NCBI RefSeq assembly: GCF_032118995.1
Contig: NC_092648.1
Location: 16,272,450-16,336,449, forward strand
Source of the DNA: Asterias amurensis
Lineage: Eukaryota; Echinodermata; Asteroidea; Forcipulatida; Asteriidae
Length of the DNA: 64,000 bases
Reading direction: 5' to 3'
The position numbers and the translations under genes were made by a program. Positions 35,241 to 49,400 of this stretch are shown one piece after another (positions within the stretch are counted from its first letter, which is position 1; the number at the start of each line of letters is the position of its first letter). The notes beneath the pieces were generated by a model that searched no databases, had not been told where the DNA came from, and saw only the letters and a list, made by a program, of their open reading frames with translations.

Positions 35241-36458
35241 TCACGGTACATCATTGCTACTCGCGTCTAAACAATCGTCCCCGTCGAATTGTTGTAGAAC
35301 AAGCTCACCCCTCCTCAACCTCTCGAGCTCTTCCTCAGACTCCAACCCTAGCCAGATATAAAGCTCATCGTCCTTATCAGCATTAATAAGGTCCATGGAG
35401 CGATTCAGGGCAGGTATGGTGTCCCCTCCATCGAATGGATTCTTTTCCTGTTCGTAGAATCTGAGCGGGATCATGTTCTGTCGGAAAACGAGTGTGGAGA
35501 GTGGCTTTGGTCGTTTAGTTGAGGGTTTGGCATTTGAGACTTGGGGCTTGCTGGAACGTTTACTGTCAGCCCGGTGGTGGACGGTTTCACTACCCAAAGT
35601 AGGATCTACCAAGAGAACTCTACGTTGGGGTGCCGTGCCATTATCATGCTGGGCCGTACTGGTGCTCATGTAAAAAGATCCAACCATTTCATTGGGTTTC
35701 TTCTTGGCCAGTCCGCTGTACAACGCTGGTGTGCCTTCGTGCCCAGTATTAACACCCGGTAGTCGAACAATCTTGTGGCTTTGCGGGACACTTTGCAGAG
35801 AGGTATCTGTTCTCATCTTACCCAATAGCTGGGGTAGACTCATTTGTCTTGGTGCTGTCTTTGTTCTTGATATCTTAGGTTCACCTGCGGCACCTGTAGG
35901 CTTGATCGGAATGTGATTTCCATCTTCACCTTGAAGTTCTTCTAATTTGGCTCTATTGCGTTCTGTCAAAGTTCTGTGATCGGCGTATGATTTACTCAAC
36001 GCATTAAGGGACCTGTTAAGATGAGACTCGCGCGCCATCTTGTTAGCGTATTCCCTCTTCTGATCTCGCCGAATGGACCCTACAACCTCGGCCTTGTGGT
36101 TCTCACGAATCTCAATCTTTGGCAACATCTTCCGTCGTCTTGCTGCCCTGGTTTCCCTCTCCCATTCGTTCTCTTCCTCGTCGCACCATGCAATCTCCCT
36201 CATCTGACGCCTCTCCTTGTTCTGCTTCTGTAGGGTCTGGAAGAAGTCGATGCGCTTTTGGATCTTCTTCTGTGCCCGGTTCAAATCGGCGTTGAGTAGA
36301 CGCAGAGTTGACTCCAGCTGTCTGAGCTCACGTTTGCCCTCAAGCTGGTACGCCACGTTCCGTTCGCGGCCGGCGTACGTCAGACGAGCGTCCATTTTCA
36401 GCATCAGCGTCCTAGCATCGTCCCTCTTCAGATCTAACTTATACGAACCCCTCACCAT
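35241..36458 (-). CDS. Intronless gene of unknown function, basic coiled-coil protein (405 aa)
   Basis: I do not recognise the family. One uninterrupted frame of 406 codons lies in DNA where other open frames rarely exceed 130. The frame stays open upstream, but the first in-frame ATG with a good context (GGAAACATGGTG, A at -3 and G at +4) is at 36458; six upstream codons begin with GTG and are unlikely to be used. Residues ~20-185 are highly charged, mostly basic and helix-prone, with heptad-like stretches (ELRQLESTLRLLNADLNRAQ; ENEWERETRAARRRKMLPKI), suggesting coiled coil. Residues ~190-340 are Pro/Ser/Lys-rich and look disordered. The C-terminus is acidic and leucine-patterned (ELYIWLGLESEEELERLRRG) and ends FDGDDCLDASSNDVP. 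There is no signal peptide or membrane segment. A 5' non-coding exon is possible: GTCACAG lies just upstream. No poly-A scar marks it as a processed copy. Confidence 0.8.
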   Translation of the reverse strand: MVRGSYKLDLKRDDARTLMLKMDARLTYAGRERNVAYQLEGKRELRQLESTLRLLNADLNRAQKKIQKRIDFFQTLQKQNKERRQMREIAWCDEEENEWERETRAARRRKMLPKIEIRENHKAEVVGSIRRDQKREYANKMARESHLNRSLNALSKSYADHRTLTERNRAKLEELQGEDGNHIPIKPTGAAGEPKISRTKTAPRQMSLPQLLGKMRTDTSLQSVPQSHKIVRLPGVNTGHEGTPALYSGLAKKKPNEMVGSFYMSTSTAQHDNGTAPQRRVLLVDPTLGSETVHHRADSKRSSKPQVSNAKPSTKRPKPLSTLVFRQNMIPLRFYEQEKNPFDGGDTIPALNRSMDLINADKDDELYIWLGLESEEELERLRRGELVLQQFDGDDCLDASSNDVP

Positions 36459-36479
36459 GTTTCCTCTTAAAAGTTTCAC

Positions 36480-39400
36480 CTCCTGTGACGTCGTTACTTA
36501 TCAAAGAGAGTCAAGTCGCAGCACTATGATGATGTTGCTGATCAAAATGTCAAGTTCCGTTCGGTCGCATCATTCGTTTCACCTGTTTCAACAAATGTAA
36601 CATTATAATCATTTGTAATTCTATATTGAAAAGATTTGTTTTTGTTTTGATACAAATCAATGTCAATTTGTATACGATAAGTAATGCAAACCAACCGATC
36701 TAAATAATTAAATCATTTCGAATTCATTTAGGTTTTTTTTCTTTTTTTCGTAACCTAATAGAGTAAACTGTATGAGAGGTTATACTCTATTTGGATCCTG
36801 TTACACGTATCTGCAAATCCATTTATGTCTATAACAACGCGTTAAACGTGTGATAACTCGTTCAAATTGAAAATCCGGTTTGACGACACTCTGCGATGTA
36901 TTATTCTAGACACGAATCTTCAATATTTTGTAGTCATTTTTTTCCCACCGTCGCTATTTGGATAAAACATTTTGTAATCTAAAACGTATTGTTGATTGTA
37001 TTTTAAACTGACACTAATATTGAAGAACAATTCTTAAGGTGTCACTTGAATATAACTCACCATTCGTGATGAAACATTAATGGTGTTATTATGTTCCAAG
37101 TGGTTGAGTTATCCGCGAATTCCTGGTTTTAATGCCACACTAGAAAAACCAGTATTCCTCCAGTAGTATTTCAAAGTCTTGGTTGATGTCTTGGTTTGTT
37201 TTGGCAAGAAGACAGATCAACATAATCGACCTAATGAGCGACAAACCGGGCTAGTTTTAACATAGAGGTTTTAACAAGGAAGTTTTCCACGCCGCCGAGC
37301 AGGTTATTCCGCACGTATCACTGACGGTACCAAGTCAACCGTGGGTCCGTGTTTCAGAGTTAATTTTCCCCCTTTGTGTTCCTGTTGCCACGCTGGTTGA
37401 CAACATCAACAGCAAATAATACAGGCCTACCAGACTTATTATTACCCTGCCAAAGGCAATTTATGTACATTAACTTTATAGTTACAACTACGCCATAAAG
37501 TGGTTTTATGGGGGTTGGGGGGGGGGGGTGGTGCTCGACTATAGTCAGTGGCTAGCCGCACATGCCTATACGAGGTGGAACAAAGTAGGCCTACTTTTAG
37601 GAAGTCAAAATAATGACCATCCTAGTAATGAATTTCCCATGAACACAACTTGATTAGTATTATATGTAATCAAAGTCCAAAACTATGGATATCATATTTT
37701 ATATAACAAAACTTTGAATGAGTTTATACACATAACAGTGTTATGAATGGGCCATTTGGAGCTGTTGACGACTGTGTGTGCTACTGCGTTCACTGTTCGT
37801 TTAAAACATTTCATTCACCCTGTGGCTATCAAAGGCCTTGCTTTTTGTGTCCTTTCTTCGCATTTTGATTGAATATTGAAAAGGTCCAGGATTTAAGCTA
37901 GACTAGTTTGTTTGGTCTAGCAGCAGTTATTGGAAACTAGGTCTAAGCAAGTCCGGGTTCGGGGAACCAAAAAAAACCCAAAACAATTTTACGATGCTGG
38001 ATTTACACGGTGACTGTCGTCAAAATATTATTCTGTTGCCACTAATTATGCAGCCATACGTTTTCAGTAGGCTACTTCTGACAGCTATGTGGGGCAAAAT
38101 AACAGTTCGACAAACTAAAATTCCAGAAGTATCCCTGCTGACAATTATCCATGGATTCAAAATGACACAGTATAGTATTCACAAGTATTGTCAATAACTT
38201 GATTACGCAGATTGCTTCGCGGCCATTTAAAGGCCTTTGTGTGCGTCACACCTTTAGCGGAAAGACGCCGGTTAAACAATAATGTGCGTGTATTGTAATT
38301 GTAAATGCAAAGCAGCAGCAAAAGATCTCTAAGCAAAAAAACAAAAATCAACAATCAATCCCACGCTTATAAGCCCATGATGAAAATATCAAACACACAC
38401 GAAGAATCTTGTCAGCATGAAAGAATCAACGGCTTTGGCTTCCGCTTTATCAGGCTCCGTTAACTCGTCTGAAACCCTGAACAAACGCACGCAAAGCACG
38501 CACAATTTGTCAACACAACCGCGGGGCCAAGCTAGCCGAAGCCGAATCTGGAGCCGAAGCCGTGGTTTCAACAAATAAAAGGGCCTATTAATGTTTCGTA
38601 CTATTTGAGCATGGTATCCACAGGGACATCCTTCACTCACTTCAAACGGGTACAGTAGAACAACATACGGGCTCCCCCTGGCCTCTATGCCAACCCCGAT
38701 TTAGTAGAGCGTGCTTTATGTGTTCTTACTGAGGATTAAAGCTGTATAAAGTCACTTTATATTCCGATCTATCACAGAAGCTATATGTTGACCTCAAATT
38801 GAATGCACTTTGCCAAAAGGACATTGACTTGCTATTGGCGAGATTATCTTGCTCAATAGGGCCTACTGTTGAAAACATGAGCAGAAGCTTTTTTAGACAT
38901 CAGCACAAAATAATTGTTTCAAAATACGTAAAAACAAGATTCTGGTGAAAATAAAATTTGCACACACACTTCTGGTGAGAACATAATATAGGCCAAAGAA
39001 CAGTTAAAGTGCTGGTCATGACTAACATAATATTTAGTAGGCTACTGTTCTTTGGCATAAGTTCTTCCAAAGTTCAGTGACTTAAAGGCAAACCACATTG
39101 TCAATAACCAAACTGTACATCATTTCCATTTTGAGTTCGTTGTTGTCCTTTATTTGAATCTGTTCGCCTAATATTATGAGCTTGGTTTTTGTTTTTCGTA
39201 TCGTCGTGTATACAGACAAGGATGCATTTGACACCCGGTGGCGCTGCAAAAATGCAAAGCCAGCAAAGCAATGATTCTCTATAACATTCGATAAAATGAC
39301 AAAACACCGGTTCAGTCAAATTCAGCATGCAACTGATTCGTCAACTTGAGGGTATTATACATTATGCATTGGTCTTTCATGCATTTTTGTGTAGCATTTC

Positions 39401-42400
39401 TGGAAAGTTACGCTGCACCGGTATGGTATATAATACCAACTATAGCATTCTGATGTTACAGAAAAGCAATTTGTTTCCCATAATACCAATGTGTCATACC
39501 TTGACTTCGCCCTCACAATGATTAATACATACGACTGTCTAAATCTATAGCATACCTCCATACTAACACCGCTTATTTGTTAAATCCTGATATAGTCTAT
39601 AAAACTGTGTAGACAAGTTTTTGCATTTAGCAATTTGGCAGTAGTTTTGGTTGTTACAATTCTGATGATTATTTGTGTGTGTTTTGATTAGGTTCAGCGC
39701 ATCTCAAATTCTAACAATAATCTAAGTCAAGACTACATTTAGCGGTCAGTTTTGGTAATTCTAAGACTGCTACGAAATGATGATTAAATCTATCAGATTT
39801 AAGCCATAGATCAAAATGTCCCCCAAGTATTGCACTATGTTGTTGTTTAGATTATAAATGAGGAGTCAGGGAACCAAACATTACAATTAGTGATCTTCTT
39901 TGATAACTGGTGCGTATATAAGTCCAAAATGCACCGATGATGATTGGTAAACCTGTGACGTAAAGACATCCACAGCCCCTGGGGGAAAACCCAAAAATAC
40001 TCCAACCCGTCATAAAACAAACATGAGCGCAATTTACACCAAAGACGAGCCAGCCATGCACGTCATCCGATTGCGAGACATTGATTGGCCAGCCTTTAAT
40101 GTACCGTGCGCGTCTCAGTATTTCGAGGTATGAGCAAAACGAATCGGCGACGGCATAATTGATAACCATCAGCCACCATCACACCCACGCCCTGAACACA
40201 CGTGTTTTACTCCTTAATACATATATTAGTTTTATATTTATGACAAAATAGTTGAAAGTCGTGTCCCTAGATTTAATTATATAGTAGTATACAGCTTTAC
40301 ATGAATACACAGTAGCACCAGGTGGTATAGCCTAATAGGACACCAGACACAAATAGCTTACATTGGTTTCGACGCACAATAAAAAGCACACCTTCATACT
40401 GTTGTCTATAGCATAACCAAATCTATAACCCCTCAAAGTAAAATACCTTACAAACAAAATAAAGTTATAAATATATCTTTATATTACATAAATACTCTTC
40501 AAAATACCAGACATGTTATGTCATCTGAAGAGAACTCATTCAAATAACCACTCTTACAAAAGTTAAAAAATAAACTTAATTTACATGTTGATGTCACAAA
40601 CTGTTGAAACTTAGAGATTATACAATGTTACAAAAGATAGGGTTTGTATTGCATGTCAAGCGAACGTATACTACACACGAATGACTCAAACATTTACGGA
40701 AATAATGTTTCGATCATAATCCAATTAAACCGATTTGTAACAGTAATGAGCCTGAAACGATTGTCAACAACCTCGAAACAAATAAGACAGATAAAACAAA
40801 AACAACTATGTTTCGATCAAAGTTGTTTAAATGTTTTTTGAATGTATTTTGCTAATGCGAAAGTCTGAATTGACGTATAATCCATACACATCAGGTCAAG
40901 CGGTGCTTCATAATAGGTAGGCCTACTAACTACATGTACCACTCTAAAACTCATGGATCAAAGTTGACCCAGATTATCCGAGTCCCGTGAGGCCTAACCA
41001 ATTTTGGGGTCAGTATGATGTGGAATCCGTGTCAAAATTACTCAGAAGTGGATCAAACTGATGCAGAATCCAACTTTAAAACATTTCATTGACCAGGTCA
41101 GTCTGACCCAGTAAAGGGTCAGGTGCCATGGGACCCGGGTCAATTCTGACCCAGATGTTTTAGAGTGAATTACTTATGTTGTTTTATTGCAGAGTGACGA
41201 TCAGTTTTTTATGTTTTCTCTCTCACGTTTAAAAAATATTTTAAATAGTCTTTAGACACAAAAACTGCCTACAATTGGTATAATATGGGCCTATTGTATA
41301 GGCTTGATATTATTATTTATTATTGCAATGGGCAGAAAAATGTATTGGTGGACGATTATTACACGGGGAGGCGAGCACAGACAGTGGTCAATCACACAGT
41401 CACCATGGAACAATACATCAAAAAAGTCAGAATAAGTTGTCTTTGTTAATGACACAGCATCAACAATGGTGAAACTCTACTCGGTCTACGGTTGTTTATA
41501 CTACTTCAACCAACAACACTTCCTCTTCCATCTCAGTTTATATTAAATTTTGTTTTTAGCGAAAATTCGAAAAGAGTACCTTTTTTTATTATCTGAGTAA
41601 CATTTAACTTGATTTCTCCAAAGTTACGTTTTTATACCAATTTTGCAGTTATACAAATAGTTTAACTTTTTTGAAGTTGTAATTTCACAAACAACAAAAA
41701 TGCTTTACCAAATCTAGTACTTATTTACCTAATGGGCGGAAGAGATTTTGCAAGTTTACATTTTATACAAGATTCAATATACAATTATACACTGGAATCG
41801 GGTTTCATCATCGACTACGTATTTAGACTATAGTAACATGCAAATTGTTACTTTATTACTTTCTTTCCATTTACTATATCTCTTTATCAGTAACATTTGT
41901 TGCCAACGTAAGTTATGAGGTAATATTGGGGTATTTTAAGCTGGGAAATGGCAATATTGCAACATAAATTGTGGTATCTATTTTGACAGATTGTCAATGT
42001 GTATATGCAGCTTCGTAATAGCGAGGATTTACATGTACGAATCAAAAGCTGCTTCGGTTAGAGCTGTTGTCTTTTTCAAACGGTTGTAAAAGGGTTGTAA
42101 ATATAATCAATTTCGGACATCTAAATGGATTATATACGTTTGGTAATTGGAACCCCTGTTTGTTTCAATCCATAAATGTAGATATACACACCAACACGTG
42201 AAAAAAATTAAGTTCAAAAGGTGGATGCGCTTTCGAGATATGCCGAAAATCTGGAGAGGTTATGTCCAAGCAGGAAGAATTATCTGCAATTGGAATACAC
42301 TATCTGAGAAACGTTAATGCAGTAACGTTTCTAAGATTCTCTTTTGAGGGATAAAAAGTGATATATTTTTCCATAACCGCAGTACTTCGTAGTGCAAAGC

Positions 42401-43446
42401 TTCTCAAATTGCATTATACTATCCAATGCTGCCGTATTTATTTACCGAGTATAAGTTGTTTCAGAGTCATTACCAACCGTATACAGACCGGTTAAGGGAG
42501 GCTGAAACAAAGACAAAAGTGTTTTGACTCTGCTAAACCAATACAAAATATGATTTGGAAACTATGTTAAGAATGATGTATTGCACCTAATGGGTGTTTC
42601 ATCTCTCAAAATGTCAAAGGTCTGAGAACACGTGGGCTTAGGGCCATGTAACACGAGGTCATTTGCAGGCAACCATGCAATCTCAGAGAAGAAAAGGCTT
42701 TCACATTTGGAATGTTCACATATCGTAAGACATTGTTTAAAAAATAACTCAATTGCTAACAAAGTGGTCCTGTAGTATGCACTGTAAATTGGTTGCCTCC
42801 AAGTTTCCTGCAAAAGTTGTCTCATGTGACAAGGTCCTTTACACGTACCCGGTGGGAAAGCAATACAGAAAAGTTAGTCATAATAAACGCAGGATCAAGG
42901 TTTACTTGCAGTGTCAGGAAAGTGGACTATCTGCTTGACGTCATAGCATGATATAGTAAAGTTTCAATCTGACAGCATCATGTAGCCTAAGCTCGCAGAC
43001 GAAAACGACTTCTTGTACTTTCTCGTTTCGATAACATAAGCCGACAGTATGGGATAGCGTTTCCTCATCTACTCTACCACAGCATTCTCCACACTCAATG
43101 AGGACTGGCACAGATCTTCAAGACTTGACTCAAGTCCCAATCCCGTGAGAGTCCTTTTATTTTGAGTCCCATCGCCTAACATCAGAAAACTCCTCAACCT
43201 GTGCCGCGCTATTCTCGGGACCACAATAGCTACATTTTGACGCCCGGATATACTTAGTGACTTGAATCAAGTCTACTATCCATGTGACGCACGTACTTCT
43301 TCGTGGAATATCAAACTCATCATAAGAGTTCATGTATGTTAAAACAGGAGAGATACAAATCACCATTCAAACAGAATAACACACGCGGGTAGAACGTCAT
43401 GAACTTTAGTTTTGATTAAGTTTTTACATTCTACACCAATTCCACG
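36480..43446. other. Gene-poor region between the intronless gene and the bestrophin
   Basis: About 7 kb with no recognisable exon. It contains a poly-G tract (37516-37529), GCCGAAGCCG-rich imperfect inverted blocks (38398-38580), a CTCF-like motif (39231-39244), the MITE at 40940-41167, and otherwise AT-rich unique DNA. It probably includes the bestrophin 3' UTR next to 43446. Confidence 0.55.
40940..41167. mobile_element. 228-bp MITE with CACTCTAAAAC ends
   Basis: Terminal inverted repeat CACTCTAAAAC...GTTTTAGAGTG, with inner repeats of TTGACCCAG, TCTGACCCAG and GGGTCA. No clear target duplication. Confidence 0.8.
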
Positions 43447-46400
43447 TCATATCACCGACTCGTTAACAATTTGATTCATGTTAATTTGTTGGTAGTTAGA
43501 GTTACTTAGCGGCGAGCGCTCGTCCTCATCATCACTGCTACAGTCTCTGGTGTTAAGGTCGTCTTGTCTCGACCTCGAGTTGGGCGAGTCGTCTATTGTA
43601 GCGGTTGCAGCAGCCGACGGTAACGCTACCGACTCGGCCCGATCTCGCTTGGTGGGTTGGGTTGGGCCGTCTTTCCTCCTCTCCCCAGCGGATCGGCTAA
43701 GTTTCTTAGGAGGTAAGGGAAGATCATCCGGGGGTCTAGACCCAACTTGCGGATGAGATTGCATGGAGGAGTTGTACGTAGGTGGGGGTCTCTTGAAGTG
43801 TGAGAAACTATTGTTGCCTGCTGCCTCCCGGCTTTCTTGTAGTGGGGAACTCATCTGCTCTTCTGATGAAGGGGTGTCGATGTGGTTTTTCTTGATGCTA
43901 TTTGTGTGGAGTTTGCAGGTCATTACTTCGTCTTCTTCTGTGAACACTTTATTTGGCATTGACGTGAATGCCATATCCCTCCGAGATAATCTAAAGTAGA
44001 AATATAATACGGATCATAAATCTGCTCTTGATAAAACACATTACAAACAAAAGTTTCCATTTTAATGTGAAATACAAAAGCAATATCTCCATTGCCCGAT
44101 TAACTGCAGAACTGGAAATCAGTTGCTTCAATGCCACAAGCAAACTGCTAAACTGATCTGAACAAACAAACTGAACAAGGAAAACAACAGCCCGCCAAAA
44201 CCAGTTCGACTCGTCGCAGAAGCTCGGCAAAGTACACGCTTTACCTGACTTTACTCGCGGATCCCTGCCAGGGTTTCCCTTTGTTTTTCACGGCGGCATT
44301 GGTGTAAGGAATGTCTGGTAGTGATGACTCAAAGTGTCGGTCCCGAACAATGGGTAGGCTGATCTCGTACAGGTCATCCACCGCAAGAAAACTTATCTTT
44401 TGGGAAAAGAATAATAGTAATTATAATATAACTATACCATATTTATAATCGAGGGCCACAAGGCGCTTACAGATAAACAACACAGATTAAGCAAAAAGTA
44501 AGTAAACAGTAATCTCGCAGATATACATTTGTTTGTTGTTTTCAGTTTGAATGGAAACTGATACTAAAAATACAAACAATTAGTTAACTTTACGGTTCAA
44601 ATTGTGAGACTTGCAATTTAACTAAGCGATCACAAAGTCATTCCAATTTGAAACTTTGATCTTACCTGGAGATTTCTGTCGACAATAAAATTCATGTCAA
44701 AGTCATCATCATCCTCACCAAATGGATTCATTAAATTTTCTGCTACCTTTCGAAATAAAGTCAAGGGGAAAAACAATCACACACATAAGTATCCCTCGAA
44801 ACATTGGTAGGGACTACATGGTTTAGTTAAAGGACTTCAGGGAACATCAATGAAAATACAGTTTACTGTAATACTCATTCATATGGAATGTTCGCAAATG
44901 GGCTGTCGAAAGATTGAACCGATAGGCAACATTAGTGTTATACTTTCTGACGCAAAATCTCTCATTTATGATAGCCCTCCTTCTAATGGAACACAGGACA
45001 AGTGGTGATGAATGAAATGAGACTGTACGTGCGTTCTCAAAGAAGACCTAGACCGCCCTCTGTCGCCAAACGCTGCGTGTGCGTCATATTTTTATTGAGA
45101 AGAAATCTTACCTTTAACCATCCAACATAGAAAACAAATTCTAAAAGCGTAAAGCCAGGGAAAAACAAGTCTATGGTGTGTCCCTCGATCTTCTTCTCCG
45201 GGTCGAGGTACTGCCGCCCCAGAAGACAAGCTACAAAATAGCTATACGTTGCTATGGTAACAACCTGCGACAGAGAAAAGACACAGTAAAGAATGATGGT
45301 AAATGACAGGCTTGTATGCCTTTGTGGCAGGAGATTCTGTATGCCCCCTCCCCCCAAAGATTCGGTGTCTCAGCTCCCCCCATATGACATACAAACTTCA
45401 TCTGATAGCGCCCTCTTTTGAACCCTCCTCCTGTAGCCAATGTTAATTTCCCATATGGGGGACCGAATCTCCGGTGGACATAATTCCCTGGGCCACCCAC
45501 CTTATAGCGACTCAATAAAATGTTGATTCAAATTTAAGACTCATTGCAAGTTTGCCTTGACCGGTTTTCCTCTCGTTTCCTAAAATAACAAATTTACGCG
45601 ATCACATGATCGAGTCTATCACGAGGGACTGGCAAATAAAAAACACTATTTACAGACAATAGTTAAAGTTAACATTGTCGTGAGTTGTATTTTACTTATC
45701 CAGAAAGTTGTTCTGATAAGACTGGCAACACAACTCAAAACTTAATACCTGCCCTACTGCAAACAATCTTAGTTCTTTTAAACTGAAGGTCGATCCCAAA
45801 TTGACAGAGGAAGGAGAAGGGAAAAAAAACCTAAAATTTTGCTTTAAGATTTGCTCACCGACCTCCCGTGTTTCAACATACGATCGCTTCGGGGCCCATA
45901 CGGCAGCGACTTCATGCATAATGTCTGGGCATATAGCACGGTAACAATGTGTACATTTTAGATTTACATACACCACATTCGGGCGGGAAACAAAATTATG
46001 AAAATGGAGCATGAGTGAGCGTTTACCGCCGCACTTGCCGGAGTTAGATCTCGGAAGATATCATTTTGGGTGCTTGCTGCCCGGAGCGCTCGTAAATAAA
46101 TAATGTCTTATATATTATTATTGGTTTCAAGCATGGTGAGATGTACAAACCAGAAACACATTGAGATGTGTTGTTCCTCCAGTGTGGGATGTTGTTCATT
46201 AAATGAAGAAGTTGCTCTTTAATTGTTATTAAAAGAAAGCTTGCTTTTTCACTTTAGTTGTGCTCTTTGAGAATTATTAAATTCTAGTTTGCCTTTTTCT
46301 GAAAAAGTATTGCTTCAATTAAAGACAGGGTCAAAGTCAAACATTTTTCATTGTGTCTCACACCTTGTAATTCAACGTGTATGTTGTCATTACCAGTGTG

Positions 46401-49400
46401 GGTGTTTTGTTTGTGTTAGGCTCTGTCATGTGTAAATCATGCAAGACGTACGCATTTTGCTAATTTATTGCCACACAAGGTTTTGAAACTGAGGAGGATC
46501 CCAGTTCATATTAATACTTTCTTTCAATGTTCAATATTTATGCTCTCCAGACACTCAAACGTTACATAAAGAACGGGAGACCGTGTATTCAGTACATTAT
46601 GCTCACTATAATAATCACTGTACTGTCTTCGAGAAAGACAAAAACACGATAGATTCAAATTCGTCCACACACGTCAAACTTTGCCTCGCTATACGCTTTG
46701 AATCCCCAAACAGCTTCACTTTCAGCCAACACTCCTTGCTTTTTCTCATTCTTCTCCAAAAGCGTCGCTGTCGCCTATTTTTGTCTACCTTCGCGCGTCT
46801 GCTCTCCGTCATCATGTCCGTGTTTTGTTCTTATTCCCGCGAATATTGCTCCAAGGTATACGTCAATCCGTCTAGTATTTCAACCCGATTGATTATGGGT
46901 TTTTTCTCTTCGCTTTCCAGAAGAAAGCAGCCTGCTCAAAATCATCGGAGGAATATTTTACAAAGTAGAATCTGGATTGTGTGATTCATCTCATCTTCGA
47001 ATAAGGAGGGAGGCTGCTTTGTTAAAGGGGAACCATCTTCAAAGAAAGATTCCATGTTTTCAGAATGTAAAGGGTCCATTCTAAATTCAAACATTCAAAA
47101 TGAGGAACTTGACAAATACACACGAAAGTGTTTTGGCTTATCTTTTTCCTCAACGTAATAACTGTCTGTCAATGAATAATAAAGGTTCTTGACAAATCTA
47201 GTTTGTGGGAGCTAGAAATATACGATTTCCTTTATATAAACTTCATACTTTCTTGAGCACTTTCATGTTCATCGCATCGGCATGTCAGCTATCCTTCTGA
47301 TCTAAATCTTAGTATCAAACACACCGGTATCAAAAACACAGCAGACGTGTTATTATTATGACGACAGGGGTTCTCTTTCGTTAATAGCACGAGCCGCGAA
47401 TTTACACTCCAATCCCGGTTTAATCCCGCGTATTTGTTTCGTAAATACCCCGAGGATTGTGTTCAATCTTGGCAGAAAATATCATACCAGCACAGAGCGG
47501 CGGTATTTACCGTTTGGTGAACCATCATGACACACATTGTATACTGTGTTGTAGGCCCGGAGGATATAAGGGGGACTATTTGGTCGGCGAGAATAAAACC
47601 ACGGCAGTGATGGGGAGCTGAGAAAGAATGATGACGGCTGGGCGGAAATTAGACTCGAAACAGTTGAACAATCAAGTTGCTAGATATCAAAGGTATCGAG
47701 CAGATTTCCGTTTCTGAGGGTGGTACCTAACGGGATGCCTAACACTGAAATTGCTTTAGATGGCGCTTTAGAGATAAACCTTGGTATAGGACTACTTAAG
47801 CATGTGCCTTAACACCGACCTGGGCCCCATTTCATAGAGCTGCTTAGGCACAAAAAGGAGTTAAGCACAACAAAGTTATGCTTACCAGAGTAAGGTTACC
47901 AGCTAAGCCACCGTGTCGAGTGTACGAATTATGACTGGTATCCTGCTCATTTTTGCTAATAGTAGATAATTGTTAAGCTAGCTCTATGAAATTGGGTTCA
48001 GGCCGTGCCACGGAACCCACTATGGGGTAGAACCTGGAGCTTGTTTTTGGCTTACCTGTGTATACACTAGAGGTACAATGATCCAGTCAAATCCGTACAA
48101 TTCATCACATTTATCGCGGAAATTATTCAATTCCTGAAAGCAAAATAACATTAAAAAAATTACATGCCACAACGAGCAAAATTTTACCTGCAGGCACACA
48201 GGAAAGAACAAACTACAAAGAAAAAATTATACTCTGAAGAAAAAAACATGAAGTTGTTTTGTTTTGACGCTCAGTTGTATTAGTTTAACCGCTGTGCAAA
48301 ACCATTATTCTATAGTTGCTATAGACCCAGGGGTCCTGGCTAGATCCAATCTGAGTTGAAATGCCACGATAATGACTCCAGCTGAGGTAATTGCGTTCGA
48401 TATAGGATGTCCAGATTATGCTTTCCTTGGTTGTCTGCGGACGTGCGAGTGGCACTTACAAACATCATTAGCCTACATCCCAAATGAGGCAATGGTAAAG
48501 GCACTGGGCACAGTTGGTAAAAAGTGATCATGTACTAATGTAGTGACAAACTCCTATGGCCGTTTCCGTATTGGCAGCTACAGCCACGGCTACGACTGTT
48601 GCTAAGTGTGTTGCTAAGGACCTCATCCTATACTTCAACGCTTGATGACGCGAAAATCTAGCCGTAGCCGTACCTGTAGCCGTAGCTGTGTGAATAATAG
48701 GTATCAATTCAATAAATGTATCAAAGAGAACTCACGTCTACTATTGTTTTCATGGCAGGGTCGCTGACTATCCTTCCTTGTTTCCTCGTCATCCGAGTTA
48801 AGTTGATAAACCACACACAAGGGACCCAATACTTGGGATGATCCGATGCCAGGTCTCTTAAAATATTTCTCTCTTCTTCTGTCATTATTCCTAATACATA
48901 AGCATAATTAAGGAGATGGGCAGAGAAAGAATATACTATCAATTTTGTTTGTTTAGATAACTGATGCTGGGAAACATATAATTTTATCTTCTTCTTGATC
49001 CAACCAAACAACTCAATTTGTTGATACGGTATCTTTACTTATCAAACAGTTGCAGTTATTTTTGAGAATTCGGGGATAAAAAGACCACTCGACTTGGGCA
49101 AGTAAGCAATTTCAAGCACTGTCAAATTGATGGTATAAAAGATAAGTTTTGTGTTTGCAAAAACACTCATGGATCCGGTATAATTAATTTATATGGGGTC
49201 ATGCTGTTGTTGTTGTTCTCTTTTCTGAGGAAAGCATCAGTGAGGTACCCATTAACAGAGAAAACCTTGTGGGGTACTTGCATTGTTCCATTGTTACAAG
49301 TACCCCGTAAGTTGGCCTGTGTAAGGGCACAGTATTCTCTTGTCATCATTCTGGGACTGAAAGTGGTTACCTTGAAGGGGGGCATTTTACTCACTACCAA

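Noticed and set aside
46583-46984. 133-aa plus-strand frame in a bestrophin intron
   Set aside because: No recognisable motif, low-complexity Ser/Phe/Arg content, and an antisense intronic position; chance frame.
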